A stretch of DNA of 64,000 bases, from assembly GCA_036250225.1 (NCBI GenBank), contig JAPZLL010000004.1, forward strand, positions 930,001-994,000. The letters run 5' to 3'. The translations under genes and the position numbers were made by a program. Under the pieces are notes generated by a model that made no database searches, was not told the DNA's origin, and was given only the letters and a program-made list of their open reading frames with translations. Below are positions 1-10,484 of this stretch, piece after piece. The stretch's first letter is position 1, and the number at the start of each line of letters is the position of its first letter. Source of the DNA: Cercophora sp. LCS_1. Its lineage: Eukaryota > Ascomycota > Sordariomycetes > Sordariales > Lasiosphaeriaceae.

Positions 1-221
1 GGCATTTTGTTGTTGTTTTTTTCCCATTCATCATCAACATTGCTACAAAGAAATACATATTCATCTTCGTCGTATCTTATCCTTCCGCCCTATTCGAATC
101 CGCTACGCTAGGCACGCCTCACAAGTACGAAGCCTCAACCAAAAAGGCGACGGTGAACTTGGAGTGCCTCAAGACCGTAGGCCACATGATGGTTGAATAA
201 GCCTAGAAAAACCAATTAGCA
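1..221. other. 3' flank of the aminopeptidase gene
   Basis: No coding frame is visible. The stretch follows the stop codon of the minus-strand aminopeptidase at 222 and is probably its 3' UTR and terminator region. Confidence 0.4.
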
Positions 222-1344
222 TTACCACTTCTTCACACACAAAGGGGATGAGTCGGGTGGGCTTACATCATTAGAAGTGTGAATGTACGGCGTACTCGTC
301 GCCATCTTCTCATCGCACACATAAGCAGCCGGGAATCCATTCGACCGAGCCGACGCGTGATCCGAGCATCCATACCCGCATGCATCGCTGGTCGTGGCGC
401 CCGTATACGCCGTCGCGATCACGCGCGTGTAGGCCGTCAACGCCGAATCGACATAGTCGGTGTAGATGCTAATCTGGCCGCTGGGAGAATACCCAGCCAT
501 GTCCTGGTTGACAACAGCCAGCACAGTCTTGCCGGTGGACTTGTAGTTGGCGAAAACGCCGGCAGACCCCAACAGGCCGCCCTCCTCGCCGCCGTAAAAG
601 TGGAACTCGAGCGTGTCTTTGGGGGCGTACTTGGCATTTGCGAGCACGCGCAGGGCTTCGAGGATGACAACGACGCCGGAGCCGTTATCGTCAGCGCCGG
701 GGCCGCGGGCTGTGGAGGAACCGCCTGTGCTGTCGTAGTGGGCCGAGACGATGACGAGACTGGCGCTGGTGCCGGGGATTTTGGCAACGATGGAGGGCTG
801 GTTGAAGGAGTGGGTGAATTTGGTTACTGTGATGGCGGGGTTGGCGGCGGCGACGGACTGGATGGTTGTGAAAAGCCAGTCGCTTGCTTGGGTGCCGTAG
901 GTGCTGCGGTAGTAGCGGTTGTGGAAGTCGGTGAGGGTCTTCAGCCAGCTCTGCGGGCCGGTGTTGCTGACCTGGGCAATCAAGGGGTTGGCCACGGACT
1001 GCTTGGTTGCGCTGGTAGGGTAGGTGATGGCCCGGGCAGCGATTGGCGACTCAGAGTCAGGGGTGGAGAGGAGGGCGAGGACTTCCGGGTCCTGAGCGTG
1101 TTAGTGGATGGCAGTTGACAACGGTGTGAGCAAGGCTTACGCTGATGTCAGTAATGTCGACAAAGTGCTTGCCCTTGGCAGTGTACTCTGTGATCTTCTC
1201 CTCCTCGGTCACCCAGACGCCGGGGTCTTCGGGCGAGGTCTTGATGAGCCGCAGCCCGGTGGTGACATCCGGAGCCTCGGCAGGGGCAGCCGCAACCAGG
1301 TACGCCGAGCCGGCAAGGAGCGAGACAATCCTTTGGAGATGCAT
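222..1344 (-). CDS. lap1: Secreted leucine aminopeptidase, metallopeptidase family M28 (LAP1 type)
   Basis: Reconstructed as complement(join(222..1091,1141..1344)), 357 residues. The start at 1344 gives a hydrophobic signal peptide (MHLQRIVSLLAGSAYLVAAA). The 49-nt intron has a GTAAGC donor, a CTAAC branch point and a CAG acceptor; the exons join in phase 0. The protein should remove N-terminal residues such as leucine from peptides outside the cell. The two-zinc site of M28 is complete: H186 (SAHYDST), D202/D203 (GADDNGSG), catalytic E237 and ligand E238 (GGEEGG), D265 (NQDMAGY) and H339 (YIHTSND). C306 and C310 could form the disulfide found near the active site in related enzymes. A propeptide probably lies between the signal peptide and about residue 85. 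The length fits fungal LAP1 enzymes. Nothing suggests it is damaged. Confidence 0.93.
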
Positions 1345-2379
1345 TATGACTTGAGAGCTCGGGATGGGGAGATGAGACGACCGGGCCAAGAGTCCCATCC
1401 CTTGGAGGCTCTTAAATATGTGAAGCGTCAAGTGTCTACTCGGTCCCTTCTTCCCTCGGCCCAGTTACCTACCTTACCTTACCTTACCTACCTCCCTATT
1501 CCACGCACGGCAGCCCGTCGTGGCAGCTTCAGGCGCCAAGCACAGCCATGAGGGCACAGATGCGCTCGCTGTTATCCCGAACAAGCAGCTTGAGCGGCCG
1601 CGTGGGTTGCACACTCTGGATCAGGCAGGTACCGATACGATAAGTACCGGTGCATCGAGACGGGGCTGCATGATGCGGCGGCCCGTTGCGACGCTGCGCC
1701 CTGGCGAACTGCCGGATGCGATCTAGCCCTCTGGTAGTGGTGCGTCAGGCACACCCACCCCCACACCCACGGGCGCCGGTTATCGTGGTCATGACGAGAT
1801 TGCTCGCGGACCAAGGCTACGAATCCGTTGCTCGCACGCCATGGCGGCCCATGTGCGCGATGCGCAGGGGTAAATGAGTAGTTGTGTCGAAGGGGCAGCT
1901 TGAGCGCTGAGTGGTTGGCTGCAGGCGCCAAGCGTTTGCAATGATCGCCGCGGGTGATAACCAGCAGAATGCCAACGGGAAACGATTTTGAGTTCTTACA
2001 CGATATTGGAGACAAAGCTTGACTGATTTGTCGTGGCGACTTTGAGGCTCTCTAGGTTGCGTCTTCAGCGTGGCCCTGAGCAGTGATGGGCTTGGCAGGG
2101 CTGAGTCGGGCTGGAGGAGCTGAGTAACTCGACCAAGACAAGGCTCTAGGCTTGACACACCAAATAGCGACATCATGCGATGAAGCAGATGCCCTGTAAA
2201 TCGGGCATCATTGCAGAAAGACCGGCTGTCTCAGCCCCAGCACGTCAGTCTTCAGCCTCAGCTCAGCTCGTATCCCCCTCGCGATGGCAACGAAAGGACT
2301 TGACGTCATCGCGCTCGGGCCACCTGTATTTTGTAACTGGAGTTCGCCGTGAAAGGTTGGGCCTGCTTGGTTCGTCAAA
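1345..2379. promoter_or_regulatory. Upstream region of lap1 and flank of the HET relic
   Basis: About 1 kb without a supportable gene. A TACCT-type tandem tract at about 1466-1493 lies some 120-150 nt upstream of the aminopeptidase start and is typical of fungal promoters and leaders. No other motif was recognised. Confidence 0.4.
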
Positions 2380-2860
2380 ATGCGGCTCATCAATACGCAC
2401 ACCCTCCACTTGGGGGGCAAGGAGTTTGCCACCTCGGCAACACCTCCATACGCGATCCCATGGCATGCCTAGGGTGACGACGAGGCCACCATGCCAGAGA
2501 TGCACTACGCCAATATCCAGCCAGCCAAAAGGCTCGAAAAGATCGCCGGGCTTGTATTGAGGCTCGTCGCATCCGAGGTTCTGGCCGCAGGAGTACGCAG
2601 GTCAAGCAGCTTACGAAAAAGACCTGTCGATTGCAGTTTTCGCCATCACCAGTATCCCGTTCAACACCCTGCAAAACCTGGGAGATCTGAGCTTCACCCC
2701 TGCCGGCGAGATCATGTCACGGGTGTCGAAGAGGGCGACAACCAGGGTTGAAGACCAAGCCGATTTGGCCATAGGGCTGTTCGACGTCGGCATGCCGTTG
2801 CTATACGGTGAGGGCCAAAATACCTTATCCATCTTCAGGGCCTTCGACCCTCCACCTTGA
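2380..2860 (+). pseudogene. Decayed HET-domain (heterokaryon incompatibility) gene remnant
   Basis: An ATG at 2380 opens a frame beginning MRLINTHTLHLGG and running to PPYAIPWHA, which matches the usual start of NLR-type HET proteins (MRLL/INxxTLxL ... PPYAILSHTWG). The frame then stops at a TAG (2473-2475) exactly where the conserved tryptophan of the HTWG motif is expected. Downstream, another frame (about 2561-2860) reads TTRVEDQADLAIGLFDVGMP and then LLYGEGQNTL, corresponding to the distal part of the HET region (TTRxEDxAYxLxGxFxVxMPLLYGEG). The middle of the domain, including the CIDK and RGWTLQE-type motifs, is absent, so there is a large internal loss. A TGG to TAG change is a G-to-A transition in the sense expected from RIP, but one site proves nothing. 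It is almost certainly non-functional as a HET protein. Confidence 0.8.
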
Positions 2861-3301
2861 CCCTCTCAATAACGCGGGCAACCCCGCCAGACGAGGCGCA
2901 ACGCCAGTTCCATATCCGGTTCGGCCCACCTCTCTTCCTTGAGGAAGCGCTTGGGGAGCGAATTGCGAAGTCGCTAGGTTGTGCATGTGCGCGCACATAC
3001 ATCAGGAAACCACAGCCATTGTCTCATTCATCAGGAGCTCCGAGCATGAGAGCATCGGAAACCGACGGCGTCGGCCCGACCCACACGAGGGAGTAAACGG
3101 TCCGTGTGGGCGCCGAATTGACACTGCCAACAACAAAACAACAGCAACAGTCACTTGATCGCGCGTGCATCTTGCATCCGTGACAGAAGTGTCAATTGGC
3201 AGGAGAGGATGCGACGCAGACAAGTGCGCGGAGGCAGACAGCTTGTCTTGCGCCTCACCATCGCCATTGGAGAATCATGAATCACCAAGACATCCGTCAA
3301 A
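2861..3301. other. Intergenic spacer
   Basis: No coherent coding frame or RNA gene was recognised. It contains the upstream sequence of the gene starting near 3302. Confidence 0.35.
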
Positions 3302-4454
3302 ATGGCAGTCCAGCCCACGCAGGAGTCGAGCATTTCCCCATCTCCCCTCCCTCCCTTTTCCGATTTCCCCTCTTCTCGCCGAATCTTTCGAATCGCTCAG
3401 CCTTCCGAACATCATCCTGACCCCTCACAGCCCGACCAACCCCGCCCCCTCGGAGCCAGTCTTTGGCAAGATCCCATGGCCAGGCGGAAGCAGAGTGACG
3501 ATACGGCTCAAGTGAACCACGACATAACCACATTCTTCCCTCTTTCCAAAGCTCAGCGAAGCTCCCAGTCCGCCGAAGAATTCAAGAAGGCTGTGGATGT
3601 CCTTGCGGCCCAGGCAGCAGGGCTGGAGGTGGTGGTCATGCCTTTGTTCCTCAGCCCATCAGAGATCTCTGTGGGGCTCTACAAGAGAACGTTGATGGAC
3701 ATTGATGAGACATATGACGAGGTTGAGAAGAAGTATGGACAAAAAGATTGTGTAAGTGGCCCAGTGCGTTCCCTGGAGCGCTCAGCTAGCGACCTGGGTG
3801 TAGAAAGCGGACGAACTTGCGGCAGAGATGGGACAGTTCGTCAACATTGCCGAGACCCTCGCCAGTTCCTCGCCGTTTCTAGCATTCAACCTACTTCTTG
3901 ACATCGGCGAGCATGCGTACGACGACATAGACTTCGAGCAATTGCAGTTTGACCCCCGTGTTCAACCTGCCATGTACTCGGACGACCCCCCTGATCGGTC
4001 AGGAGATCAGACCGAGACCCTGTTCGAGTGTATGGATCGTTTGATGGTCAGAATCATTCATGAGCTGGGTTCGACCGGACCCCAGGAGGATAAGGCGCCC
4101 AACGTCAAGCCTCACAAACGTGACATGGGTCGTTCGTTCAGCCTGCCTGGTTGTGATGTTCGGACATTCAGCAAGCAGATGTACCTCCGGCTCCAAAGTG
4201 ACCGTCAAAATGACCTCCTCCATCTGATCCGTGTTCGAAGAAAACGCAGAGAAATCGCTGGGACGAGGTCCTGGGCTCTGAACGCCCTCAATGACTTGAC
4301 CGAGACTGGCTCCAGGATCGAAAGGAGACACGCTAAGCTGGGCAAGTTCTACTTCCCCGTAACCATCTCGAAGCTGTGCCGCCTCAAAGGTGTCGACCTC
4401 AAGGAAGTATACACGTGTGTTCACCCGTGCCGTTGGCTTGTTGTCCATGTCTAA
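3302..4454 (+). CDS. Hypothetical protein, two exons, function not recognised
   Basis: Model join(3302..3751,3804..4454), 366 residues. The 52-nt intron has a GTAAGT donor and a TAG acceptor and joins KKYGQKDC to KADELAAEMGQF in phase. The start could also be the in-frame ATG at 3476 (MARRKQ). Residues from about 60 to 250 look like a real, mostly helical protein (for example SAEEFKKAVDVLAAQAAGLE and FLAFNLLLDIGEHAYDDIDF). The last hundred or so residues are less convincing, and another intron or an earlier stop may exist. It has no signal peptide, membrane segment or catalytic motif I can name. It sits between a HET relic and an intact HET gene, but that alone does not give it a role. Confidence 0.5.
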
Positions 4455-4832
4455 TCGATCCTTCTGTGCTCCAGGCTTCACTTTGATGATTCTCGGCTTC
4501 CGACGGAAATACCAAGGGATGAGTACTTTTGCTGGTTTCCTCGCGGGCTGGGCGGTCAATATAACTTGTTCTTTCGTCGGGGCGGCTCATGTCGACGTTG
4601 AAACTCCGTGTATCAAAGATAATCGCGCGTTCCAGGGCCCTGCGGTTTTGGCGAAAATGCATCTCTTTTACCCCCAGGCTGACCATGTGGTTTTGTTGTG
4701 TTTCGGCTCAGGGGACACCTGCCAATACCCGTCGAAGTAACTCCCTCATCGGGCCTTGGCTACGTGACAATCCCGCCCAAGCCCGCCCTGCAGGCTGCAA
4801 CCCCTCTTTTAACGCCCAGTAAACACAAAGCG
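4455..4832. promoter_or_regulatory. Spacer upstream of the HET gene
   Basis: The open frame continuing upstream of 4833 lacks an ATG, so this stretch is taken as the leader and promoter of the HET gene. Nothing else was recognised. Confidence 0.35.
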
Positions 4833-6851
4833 ATGTCGTTCAAGCTCGACCATCGCGATCTGGACCCAGGATTGTCGAAATCCACTCAGTCTCACTACAC
4901 TTATCAACCTTTGGAAGGGCCGTCTTCAATCCGAGTAGTGACGCTGCAGCCCTCCACCTCGTTCGACTCTGACCTGTCGTGCGATATCGTTGAAACAGTT
5001 TTGGACGATACTGGCGCCGACTCGGAACACGCGACATACGAAGCTCTGTCTTACACCTGGGGCAGCGATGAATTCTCGGCAACAATCTGCATTGGAGGAT
5101 GGCAGACCCTCAGAGTCACTGCGAGCCTTGCCGATGCCTTGAGACATTTGCGTCTCTATGACCGACCCAGGACACTGTGGATCGACAACATCTGCATCAA
5201 CCAAAGCGATGTCGCCGAGAAGGGTCGTCAGGTTTTTCGGATGGGCGACATTTATCGGAGGGCGGAGGCGGTTATCGTTTGGCTCGGGTCGGGTGATGCA
5301 TCGGTCCGCGAGGCCTTTTCGTTTCTCCAGAAGGTTGCTGTCTCTTCTGTGGCGTGGCCGATCCCTGCCCGTGTCCTTCACGACGAACAGTTCTCCCCAG
5401 CCCTGGAGCCCGACCCCGACGCAGATGGCGACGCACAAAAGAGGGCCTTCGAAGCGCTCACCAACGAGGCTGTCGAAGTCGGAGCTGATGCCGTCTACCG
5501 ATTGCCCTGGTTCTCTAGAATCTGGGTTGTCCAGGAGGTATCGCTCGCGCGCTCCGCCGTGCTCGTTTACGAAAAAGAGACCCTCGACTGGGAGCTCCTG
5601 GACCGCGTTACCATCACCCTGCTCTCGACACTGAAAGGGCGGTACTTCAGCCATCAGGTCAATGCGAAGTCTTATCGGCTTCAAGCATCGCTCCAGCCAG
5701 CCAACACGATAATGAGGGTTCGACACCACGTTTTGCGTAGCCGCAGCTACATCTTTGTCGACGACTGGCTGGAGTATGGCTGGATAGCGAGCGCCCTCAG
5801 CAAACATGGGTGCAAAGATGACAGAGACCGCGTGTACTCCACATTGCATCTTTTTCCCAAGGGCTCGCTGCGCCGGCACACACTGATTCCGGATTACACC
5901 ATCGGAGTCGAGGAGGTCTTCAGCAACTTCACCAGACACATGCTTCGCCGATCCACCGACCTGGGAATTCTTCTGGATGCCGGGCTCTGCAACCAGGGGG
6001 AGCCAACGGCGCACCCAAGACTGCAACTCCCATCGTGGGCCATCGACCTTCGAAGAGACCTGTCGAACGGATGGGGTCCATTTTCCAATTTGTCATCCTT
6101 TTGTGCAGCTACCAGCTCTCCAGTGGTAGTGTCGGACACAACTCAACCCTGCCGGATTCGAGTAGGAGGCTTCATCCTTGATGATGCGGTCGAGCTCACG
6201 CTCGGTGGGTCGGCGGTCGAGCCTGACGCTGAACCTGAGATTGTGATGACACCAGCCGGCTTTGAGCCAACGCGGTCATCCATCGTGACTATGATTGACC
6301 GGGCGAGAAAAGAACGGTATAGTCACATCCGAAGTCTTTGTGGAGGCGGTCCGGTGGAAACCTTGGCCTTTGCGGCTTGCGCAGACGGGTTCAATTCCAC
6401 TTTTCACGGGTGCGTTGACGGAGAATATCTTGAGAAAGCAGGCCAAGTGGCCGAGTTGTGGCGGGGTATGATGGAGAGCTGCATCAGCGAGGATGGGGAA
6501 GTGTTTCAATGGCATCAAAGACTGCTGAAAGGTGATTTTGAAGGCTTTCCGACCGAGATTTCTGAGGATGGTTTGAAGGCATCGTGCTTCATGCAAGGGT
6601 TTGCCGGCATGTTTACCGCTTCAACATTCTGGTTTGGGAAGAAATGTTTTGGTGTTGGGCCAAAAGGGATGAAAAGCGACGGGTCGGATTGCATTGCGAT
6701 TCTCAATGGGGCCAGAATGCCATTTGTTGTACGGAAGGTGGAAGGAGCGGACGAGTTCCAGCTTGTTGGGCCGTGCTACAGCGCCGGCTTCATGCGAGGC
6801 GAGGCCGCAGCTCTTCGGGCGGACGATGAATCTTCAATTTTCTTGGTTTAA
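4833..6851 (+). CDS. HET-domain protein (heterokaryon incompatibility type), intact
   Basis: Single exon of 672 residues. The ATG at 4833 (MSFKLDHRDL) is the first methionine of the frame. The HET domain (PF06985 type) spans roughly residues 68-235 and shows the three family blocks: YEALSYTWGSDEF, then LWIDNICINQSDVAEKGRQV followed by FRMGDIYRRAEAVIVWLG, then PWFSRIWVVQEVSLA. The C-terminal region ends with the usual pattern of this class (a PFVVRKV segment followed by FQLVGPCYSAGFMRGEA). HET-domain proteins are often involved in vegetative incompatibility and the cell-death reaction after fusion of unlike hyphae; most copies have no assigned partner, and none can be assigned here. There is no NACHT or repeat domain after the HET domain. 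The frame is open throughout, unlike its decayed neighbour at 2380. Confidence 0.92.
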   Translation: MSFKLDHRDLDPGLSKSTQSHYTYQPLEGPSSIRVVTLQPSTSFDSDLSCDIVETVLDDTGADSEHATYEALSYTWGSDEFSATICIGGWQTLRVTASLADALRHLRLYDRPRTLWIDNICINQSDVAEKGRQVFRMGDIYRRAEAVIVWLGSGDASVREAFSFLQKVAVSSVAWPIPARVLHDEQFSPALEPDPDADGDAQKRAFEALTNEAVEVGADAVYRLPWFSRIWVVQEVSLARSAVLVYEKETLDWELLDRVTITLLSTLKGRYFSHQVNAKSYRLQASLQPANTIMRVRHHVLRSRSYIFVDDWLEYGWIASALSKHGCKDDRDRVYSTLHLFPKGSLRRHTLIPDYTIGVEEVFSNFTRHMLRRSTDLGILLDAGLCNQGEPTAHPRLQLPSWAIDLRRDLSNGWGPFSNLSSFCAATSSPVVVSDTTQPCRIRVGGFILDDAVELTLGGSAVEPDAEPEIVMTPAGFEPTRSSIVTMIDRARKERYSHIRSLCGGGPVETLAFAACADGFNSTFHGCVDGEYLEKAGQVAELWRGMMESCISEDGEVFQWHQRLLKGDFEGFPTEISEDGLKASCFMQGFAGMFTASTFWFGKKCFGVGPKGMKSDGSDCIAILNGARMPFVVRKVEGADEFQLVGPCYSAGFMRGEAAALRADDESSIFLV

Positions 6852-7041
6852 ATGTGAAAGAAAAGCACGCGTTAGATCTGAAGAAGAAGCGCTCGCGATG
6901 TCATGTGTCGTGCTTGAGCAACGGACAGGAAGGTGGCGTTTCTGTTGATGACTAAGCACCCCACCAAGCAGCTTCACCCTGAAATTTCACCGAAGCTCCT
7001 CAACCTTCGTGGCTCTGGCGGAGAAGCCAAACCCACTTACA

Positions 7042-8442
7042 ATGAAGGAGGCAGACCAAAAACGGATCGAGAAGCTCATCGCTTGGGCACAGCACCATGG
7101 GGCCGAGTTGCACCCCTCCCTCGAAGTGTACCATGACGACATCACAAAGTTTTCTCTCCGGGTCCGACCATCGGTGACTGCTGAGCTTGAGCCGGGCTTC
7201 GTTGCTGTCACTTGCCCCCTCTCGATTACACTATCCTACCTCAACGCCCTGGTCGATGGCCCTCTACTCTTGCCTCCTTCTTCTACTCAACATACCCCTG
7301 CGTTTCCCGCCCGCTTCATGACATCAAGTCCTCCACACGTCACCGGCCGGTTCTTTCTGATGCAGCAATACCTCAAAGGTGCCGATTCATTCTGGTCACC
7401 CTATATCTCGACTCTACCCAAGCCAGAGCTGGTCAACTCATGGGCCTTGCCTGCGTTCTGGCCCGAAGACGACATCGCATTTCTTGAGGGGACAAATGCG
7501 TCCGTCGCTATCGGTGAGATCCAGGAAAATGTCAAGAGGGAATTCAAACAGGCCAGGAAGGTGCTCAAGGAAGAGAGCTTCCCCGGCTGGCAAGATTACA
7601 GCCGTCTTCTCTACAACTGGGCTTTTTGCATTTTTACCAGTCGCAGCTTTCGGCCTTCACTCATTACCTCCCCGTCCTCAAGCAAGGGTATCAAGGATAT
7701 CCTACCGCCTAGCTGCGGCATCGACGATTTCTCCATCTTGCAGCCTCTCTTCGACATTGCCAACCACTCCATGACCGCAAGATATGCCTGGGACCTCGCT
7801 TCGAATCCAAATGCTTGTGGGTTGATTTGCAAGGATGTTTATCCAGCCGGGGGCCAGATTTACAACAATTACGGCATGAAATCCAACAGCGAGCTACTTC
7901 TGGGATACGGTTTTATTCTCCCGGAGACTGGGGACCTCCACAACGATTATGTTCATGTCAGAAAACGCCAGACTGACTCGGAGACGGGAAAACCAAAAGA
8001 CTTTCTCATTTCCCTGAGGCCCATCAACCACCCAAGCTCCCTCGCAGGAAGGTCTAGGCCAGCCGCCCCAGGGCCATGTCAACTTCATCTCCTTCCTCAG
8101 TTCTCACACTTCGAACCTTCATTGATCTATGATCTTGCATGGGCGGTCTCATCTCCAGAGGAGCAACAGGCGTTGCAAGAGTTTGCCGTCTCAGACGGTT
8201 CTCAGGCCCCAAGCGTCCCGGCGGAGCTACAGGAACTGATTGAGAGGATCGAGTATGGACTCTCTGCAAAGCTAATGCAAGACTACCAGCGTCTTCAAGA
8301 ATCCGAACCGACGGAAGAGGATGGGACCGAGGACGAAGCAAGTCCGGCTCAAGCATCGAACCGAAACCAAAAACTGGCCTTGGACTACCGGACGCAGTGC
8401 GAGAAAGTGTTAGTCACCGCTTTGCAAGCTCTAGGCAATTGA
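7042..8442 (+). CDS. SET-domain protein lysine methyltransferase (SETD6/Rubisco-LSMT/Rkm class)
   Basis: Single exon of 466 residues. The first ATG in the frame is at 7042 (MKEADQKRIEKLIAWAQHHG), and this N-terminus resembles the LSMT/Rkm group (LLxWxxxxGxxLHPxLE). The split SET domain shows FDIANHS at about residues 237-243 (the DxxNHS SAM/substrate element) and NNYGMKSNSELLLGYGF at about 275-291 (the YGxKSNxxLLxxYGF motif). The C-terminal half would be the substrate-binding region. Members of this class methylate non-histone proteins such as ribosomal proteins or elongation factors; which one cannot be told from sequence alone. It lies 190 nt downstream of the HET gene on the same strand but has its own promoter space. 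Confidence 0.87.
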   Translation: MKEADQKRIEKLIAWAQHHGAELHPSLEVYHDDITKFSLRVRPSVTAELEPGFVAVTCPLSITLSYLNALVDGPLLLPPSSTQHTPAFPARFMTSSPPHVTGRFFLMQQYLKGADSFWSPYISTLPKPELVNSWALPAFWPEDDIAFLEGTNASVAIGEIQENVKREFKQARKVLKEESFPGWQDYSRLLYNWAFCIFTSRSFRPSLITSPSSSKGIKDILPPSCGIDDFSILQPLFDIANHSMTARYAWDLASNPNACGLICKDVYPAGGQIYNNYGMKSNSELLLGYGFILPETGDLHNDYVHVRKRQTDSETGKPKDFLISLRPINHPSSLAGRSRPAAPGPCQLHLLPQFSHFEPSLIYDLAWAVSSPEEQQALQEFAVSDGSQAPSVPAELQELIERIEYGLSAKLMQDYQRLQESEPTEEDGTEDEASPAQASNRNQKLALDYRTQCEKVLVTALQALGN

Positions 8443-8832
8443 TTCGATAGCATCCAAAGCATCGGCTTTGCTATTCCTGCCTCGCACCCCCTTTTTTTAG
8501 TCTTGGCAGCGGCTCTATCACCTCGACATGCGAGTTGCCAGACAAACTTATCCATCGATGCGCGTTGCTCTCAGTCAAAGCGTAGCGCCACCATCAGCCA
8601 TATGCAGCCCTTGCATGAATTTCATGAGGGTCGACCTCTCAGCCAGCAACCGGCTCGGAAAAGCAAGTCGAAGGCAGCAAACTTCCAGCCAACCCCGCGA
8701 CCGCGCCGCTCAAATATGAGTTCCCATCCCGCCTCAACTCAATTCGCACCTCACCATTCTCTCCGCCCAACACCCACAGCTACCTACCTACCTCAATCAA
8801 CACTCACCAACGCACACTCATACAAACCAACT
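8443..8832. promoter_or_regulatory. Spacer and leader of the methyltransferase gene
   Basis: Pyrimidine-rich sequence with CTACCTACCTAC close to 8833 is typical of fungal leaders. In-frame ATGs exist upstream (for example 8716), so part of this stretch could be translated. Confidence 0.35.
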
Positions 8833-9537
8833 ATGGCCTCCGTCTCCCCTCAAGCCCCTCCCCCTCCCTCCCTTGGAACCCCTCCGTCAGCAGAACAAGT
8901 CTTCGACACCATCTCCTCCCGCTACGAAGTCGCCTTCTCAGGCCTGACCCCCCAAATCGCCTCCATCCAATGGATCCTCACCACCCTCGCATCGGCCAAC
9001 ACCAAGCCCGCCAAAATCATCGATCTCGGCTGCGGGACCGGTAGCCCCGTGTGCTCGACCCTGTCCGAAGCAGGCCACGACGTCCTGGGCATCGACATCT
9101 CGTCCGCTATGATCGAAGCCGCACGCTCACGCGCTCCCAAGGCCCGCTTCGAGAAGCGCGACACGCGTGACTTCAACCCCGGAGAGGATGTCTATGATGT
9201 TGTGACGATCTACTTTAGTCTCATTGCCGGCGTCTCCCAGGATGAGATCCGAGGCACGATCAAAAAGGTGTATGGCATGCTGAAGCAGGGCGGCCTGTTC
9301 GTGTTTGCGACGGTGCCGCTGGATGCGGAAAATGTGGATATCCAGTGGATGGGGAACCCGGTGACTGTGTCGAGTCTTGCGCACGAGGATATCGTTGCGA
9401 CGATTACGGGCGCCGGGTTCGAGGTGGTCAAGGAGGATCTGAGTGCTTTTACGCCAAAGGGTGTGGAGGCGGGGATTTGCAAGGAAGAGGATGTCTGGGA
9501 GGAGACGCACTTGTTTGTGTGTGCGAAGAAGGCTTGA
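8833..9537 (+). CDS. Class I SAM-dependent methyltransferase
   Basis: Chosen start at 8833 (MASVSPQAPPPPS), giving 234 residues; the frame stays open upstream with other in-frame ATGs, so a longer N-terminus cannot be excluded. Motif I is IIDLGCGTGSP at about residues 62-72, followed by the acidic strand-2 end GHDVLGIDIS and a motif resembling GGLFVFATVP after strand 5. This is the UbiE/Methyltransf_25 type Rossmann fold, using S-adenosylmethionine on an unknown small molecule. There is no signal or membrane segment, so it is probably cytosolic. Its 3' end faces the chitin deacetylase gene with about 110 nt between stops. No secondary-metabolism backbone gene is nearby. Confidence 0.85.
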   Translation: MASVSPQAPPPPSLGTPPSAEQVFDTISSRYEVAFSGLTPQIASIQWILTTLASANTKPAKIIDLGCGTGSPVCSTLSEAGHDVLGIDISSAMIEAARSRAPKARFEKRDTRDFNPGEDVYDVVTIYFSLIAGVSQDEIRGTIKKVYGMLKQGGLFVFATVPLDAENVDIQWMGNPVTVSSLAHEDIVATITGAGFEVVKEDLSAFTPKGVEAGICKEEDVWEETHLFVCAKKA

Positions 9538-9647
9538 GTCCATCACATTGTAACAAGACTGGTTTTACATGCCTTGTTTATGTTCCGATGTTTATGTACA
9601 CGCTACCTATATACAACATTTGTGGAACTTCCTCCCCTTTGTCTGCT

Positions 9648-10484
9648 CTAGCAGTTATACGGCCCCTGCTGGCGCGTAAAGTTACCAGGCTGGTACATGC
9701 CCTCGGGCGTATCACCCAGGCACTCAGCAACAGTGACGAGCTTGAGGTTGTTGGTCTTGGCCCAGTTGATCAGCCACGGGGTGAGCGTGTTGACGGTGCC
9801 GGCATACGTCTCGTGCATCAGGGGGATGTGGCCGTTGCCGCTGGCGCCCGCGCGCGTGAACACCTGCTGGCTCTGCGCGGGGGATTGGTTGTTCCAGTCG
9901 CCCGCGTCGACGTCGTTGGTCACAACCTTGTATTTGAGCTCCTTCATCACAGGCAAAAACTGGCCGCCCGTGGCAAGGTACGGCGGCCGGATGTACGCCG
10001 GCTTGATGCCCAACAGATTAACGAGCGCCTGCTCAAGCTTGGTCATCTCGGTGCGGATGTTGGCGGCGGACATGGAGCCCATGTTTTGGTGGGACCTTGT
10101 GTGGTTGCGTCAGGCATGTGCTGCGTGTGACATGTCACGGTCATGTGGATGTGTAGCTTACCATGTGTGCGAAGCGACTTGATGCCCCGACTTGAAGGTC
10201 TTTTCGACAGCCGCCTGTTGTTTGTAGATGCAACCGTACAGCGTGCCCGTCCAGAAGAAGGTGCCCTTGGCGCCGGCCTTGTCCAGGATATCGACCAGGG
10301 TCGACGTGTATTGGTACGGGCCGTCGTCGTAGGCCAAGGCCAGCATTCCTGGGGAGGCGCACTTTGTGATGACGATGCCCGGGTTCGGCGCCCGCTTGAT
10401 CAGCTCGATGGGGCTCGGGGCCGGGAGGGCGGCGGCACCCGCGGCGAACAGGGCCAGGCCCGTGATGATGGACTCGGCGAGCAT
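9648..10484 (-). CDS. Secreted chitin/polysaccharide deacetylase (carbohydrate esterase family 4)
   Basis: Reconstructed as complement(join(9648..10095,10162..10484)), 256 residues. The ATG at 10484 gives a signal peptide (MLAESIITGLALFAAGAAAL). The 66-nt intron (GTAAGC...AAG acceptor) interrupts the W108 codon and restores the metal-binding block SHTWSHQNM. CE4/NodB motifs are present: AYDDGP (D53, D54), H106 and H110 of SHTWSH, RPPY at 144-147, a DAGDW block and a C-terminal MHET with the catalytic histidine. The enzyme should remove acetyl groups from chitin or a related polysaccharide at the cell wall or in the medium. No chitin-binding module is attached. CE4 also includes xylan and peptidoglycan deacetylases, so the exact substrate is inferred. 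Confidence 0.92.

Noticed and set aside
3999..4559. Minus-strand 186-codon frame opposite the 3' part of the 3302 gene
   Set aside because: The plus strand has a proper intron and better protein texture upstream; the minus frame has no recognisable feature. Some doubt remains for 4080-4454.
4926..6026. Minus-strand frame of 366 codons opposite the HET gene
   Set aside because: It is the antisense shadow of a well-supported HET domain.
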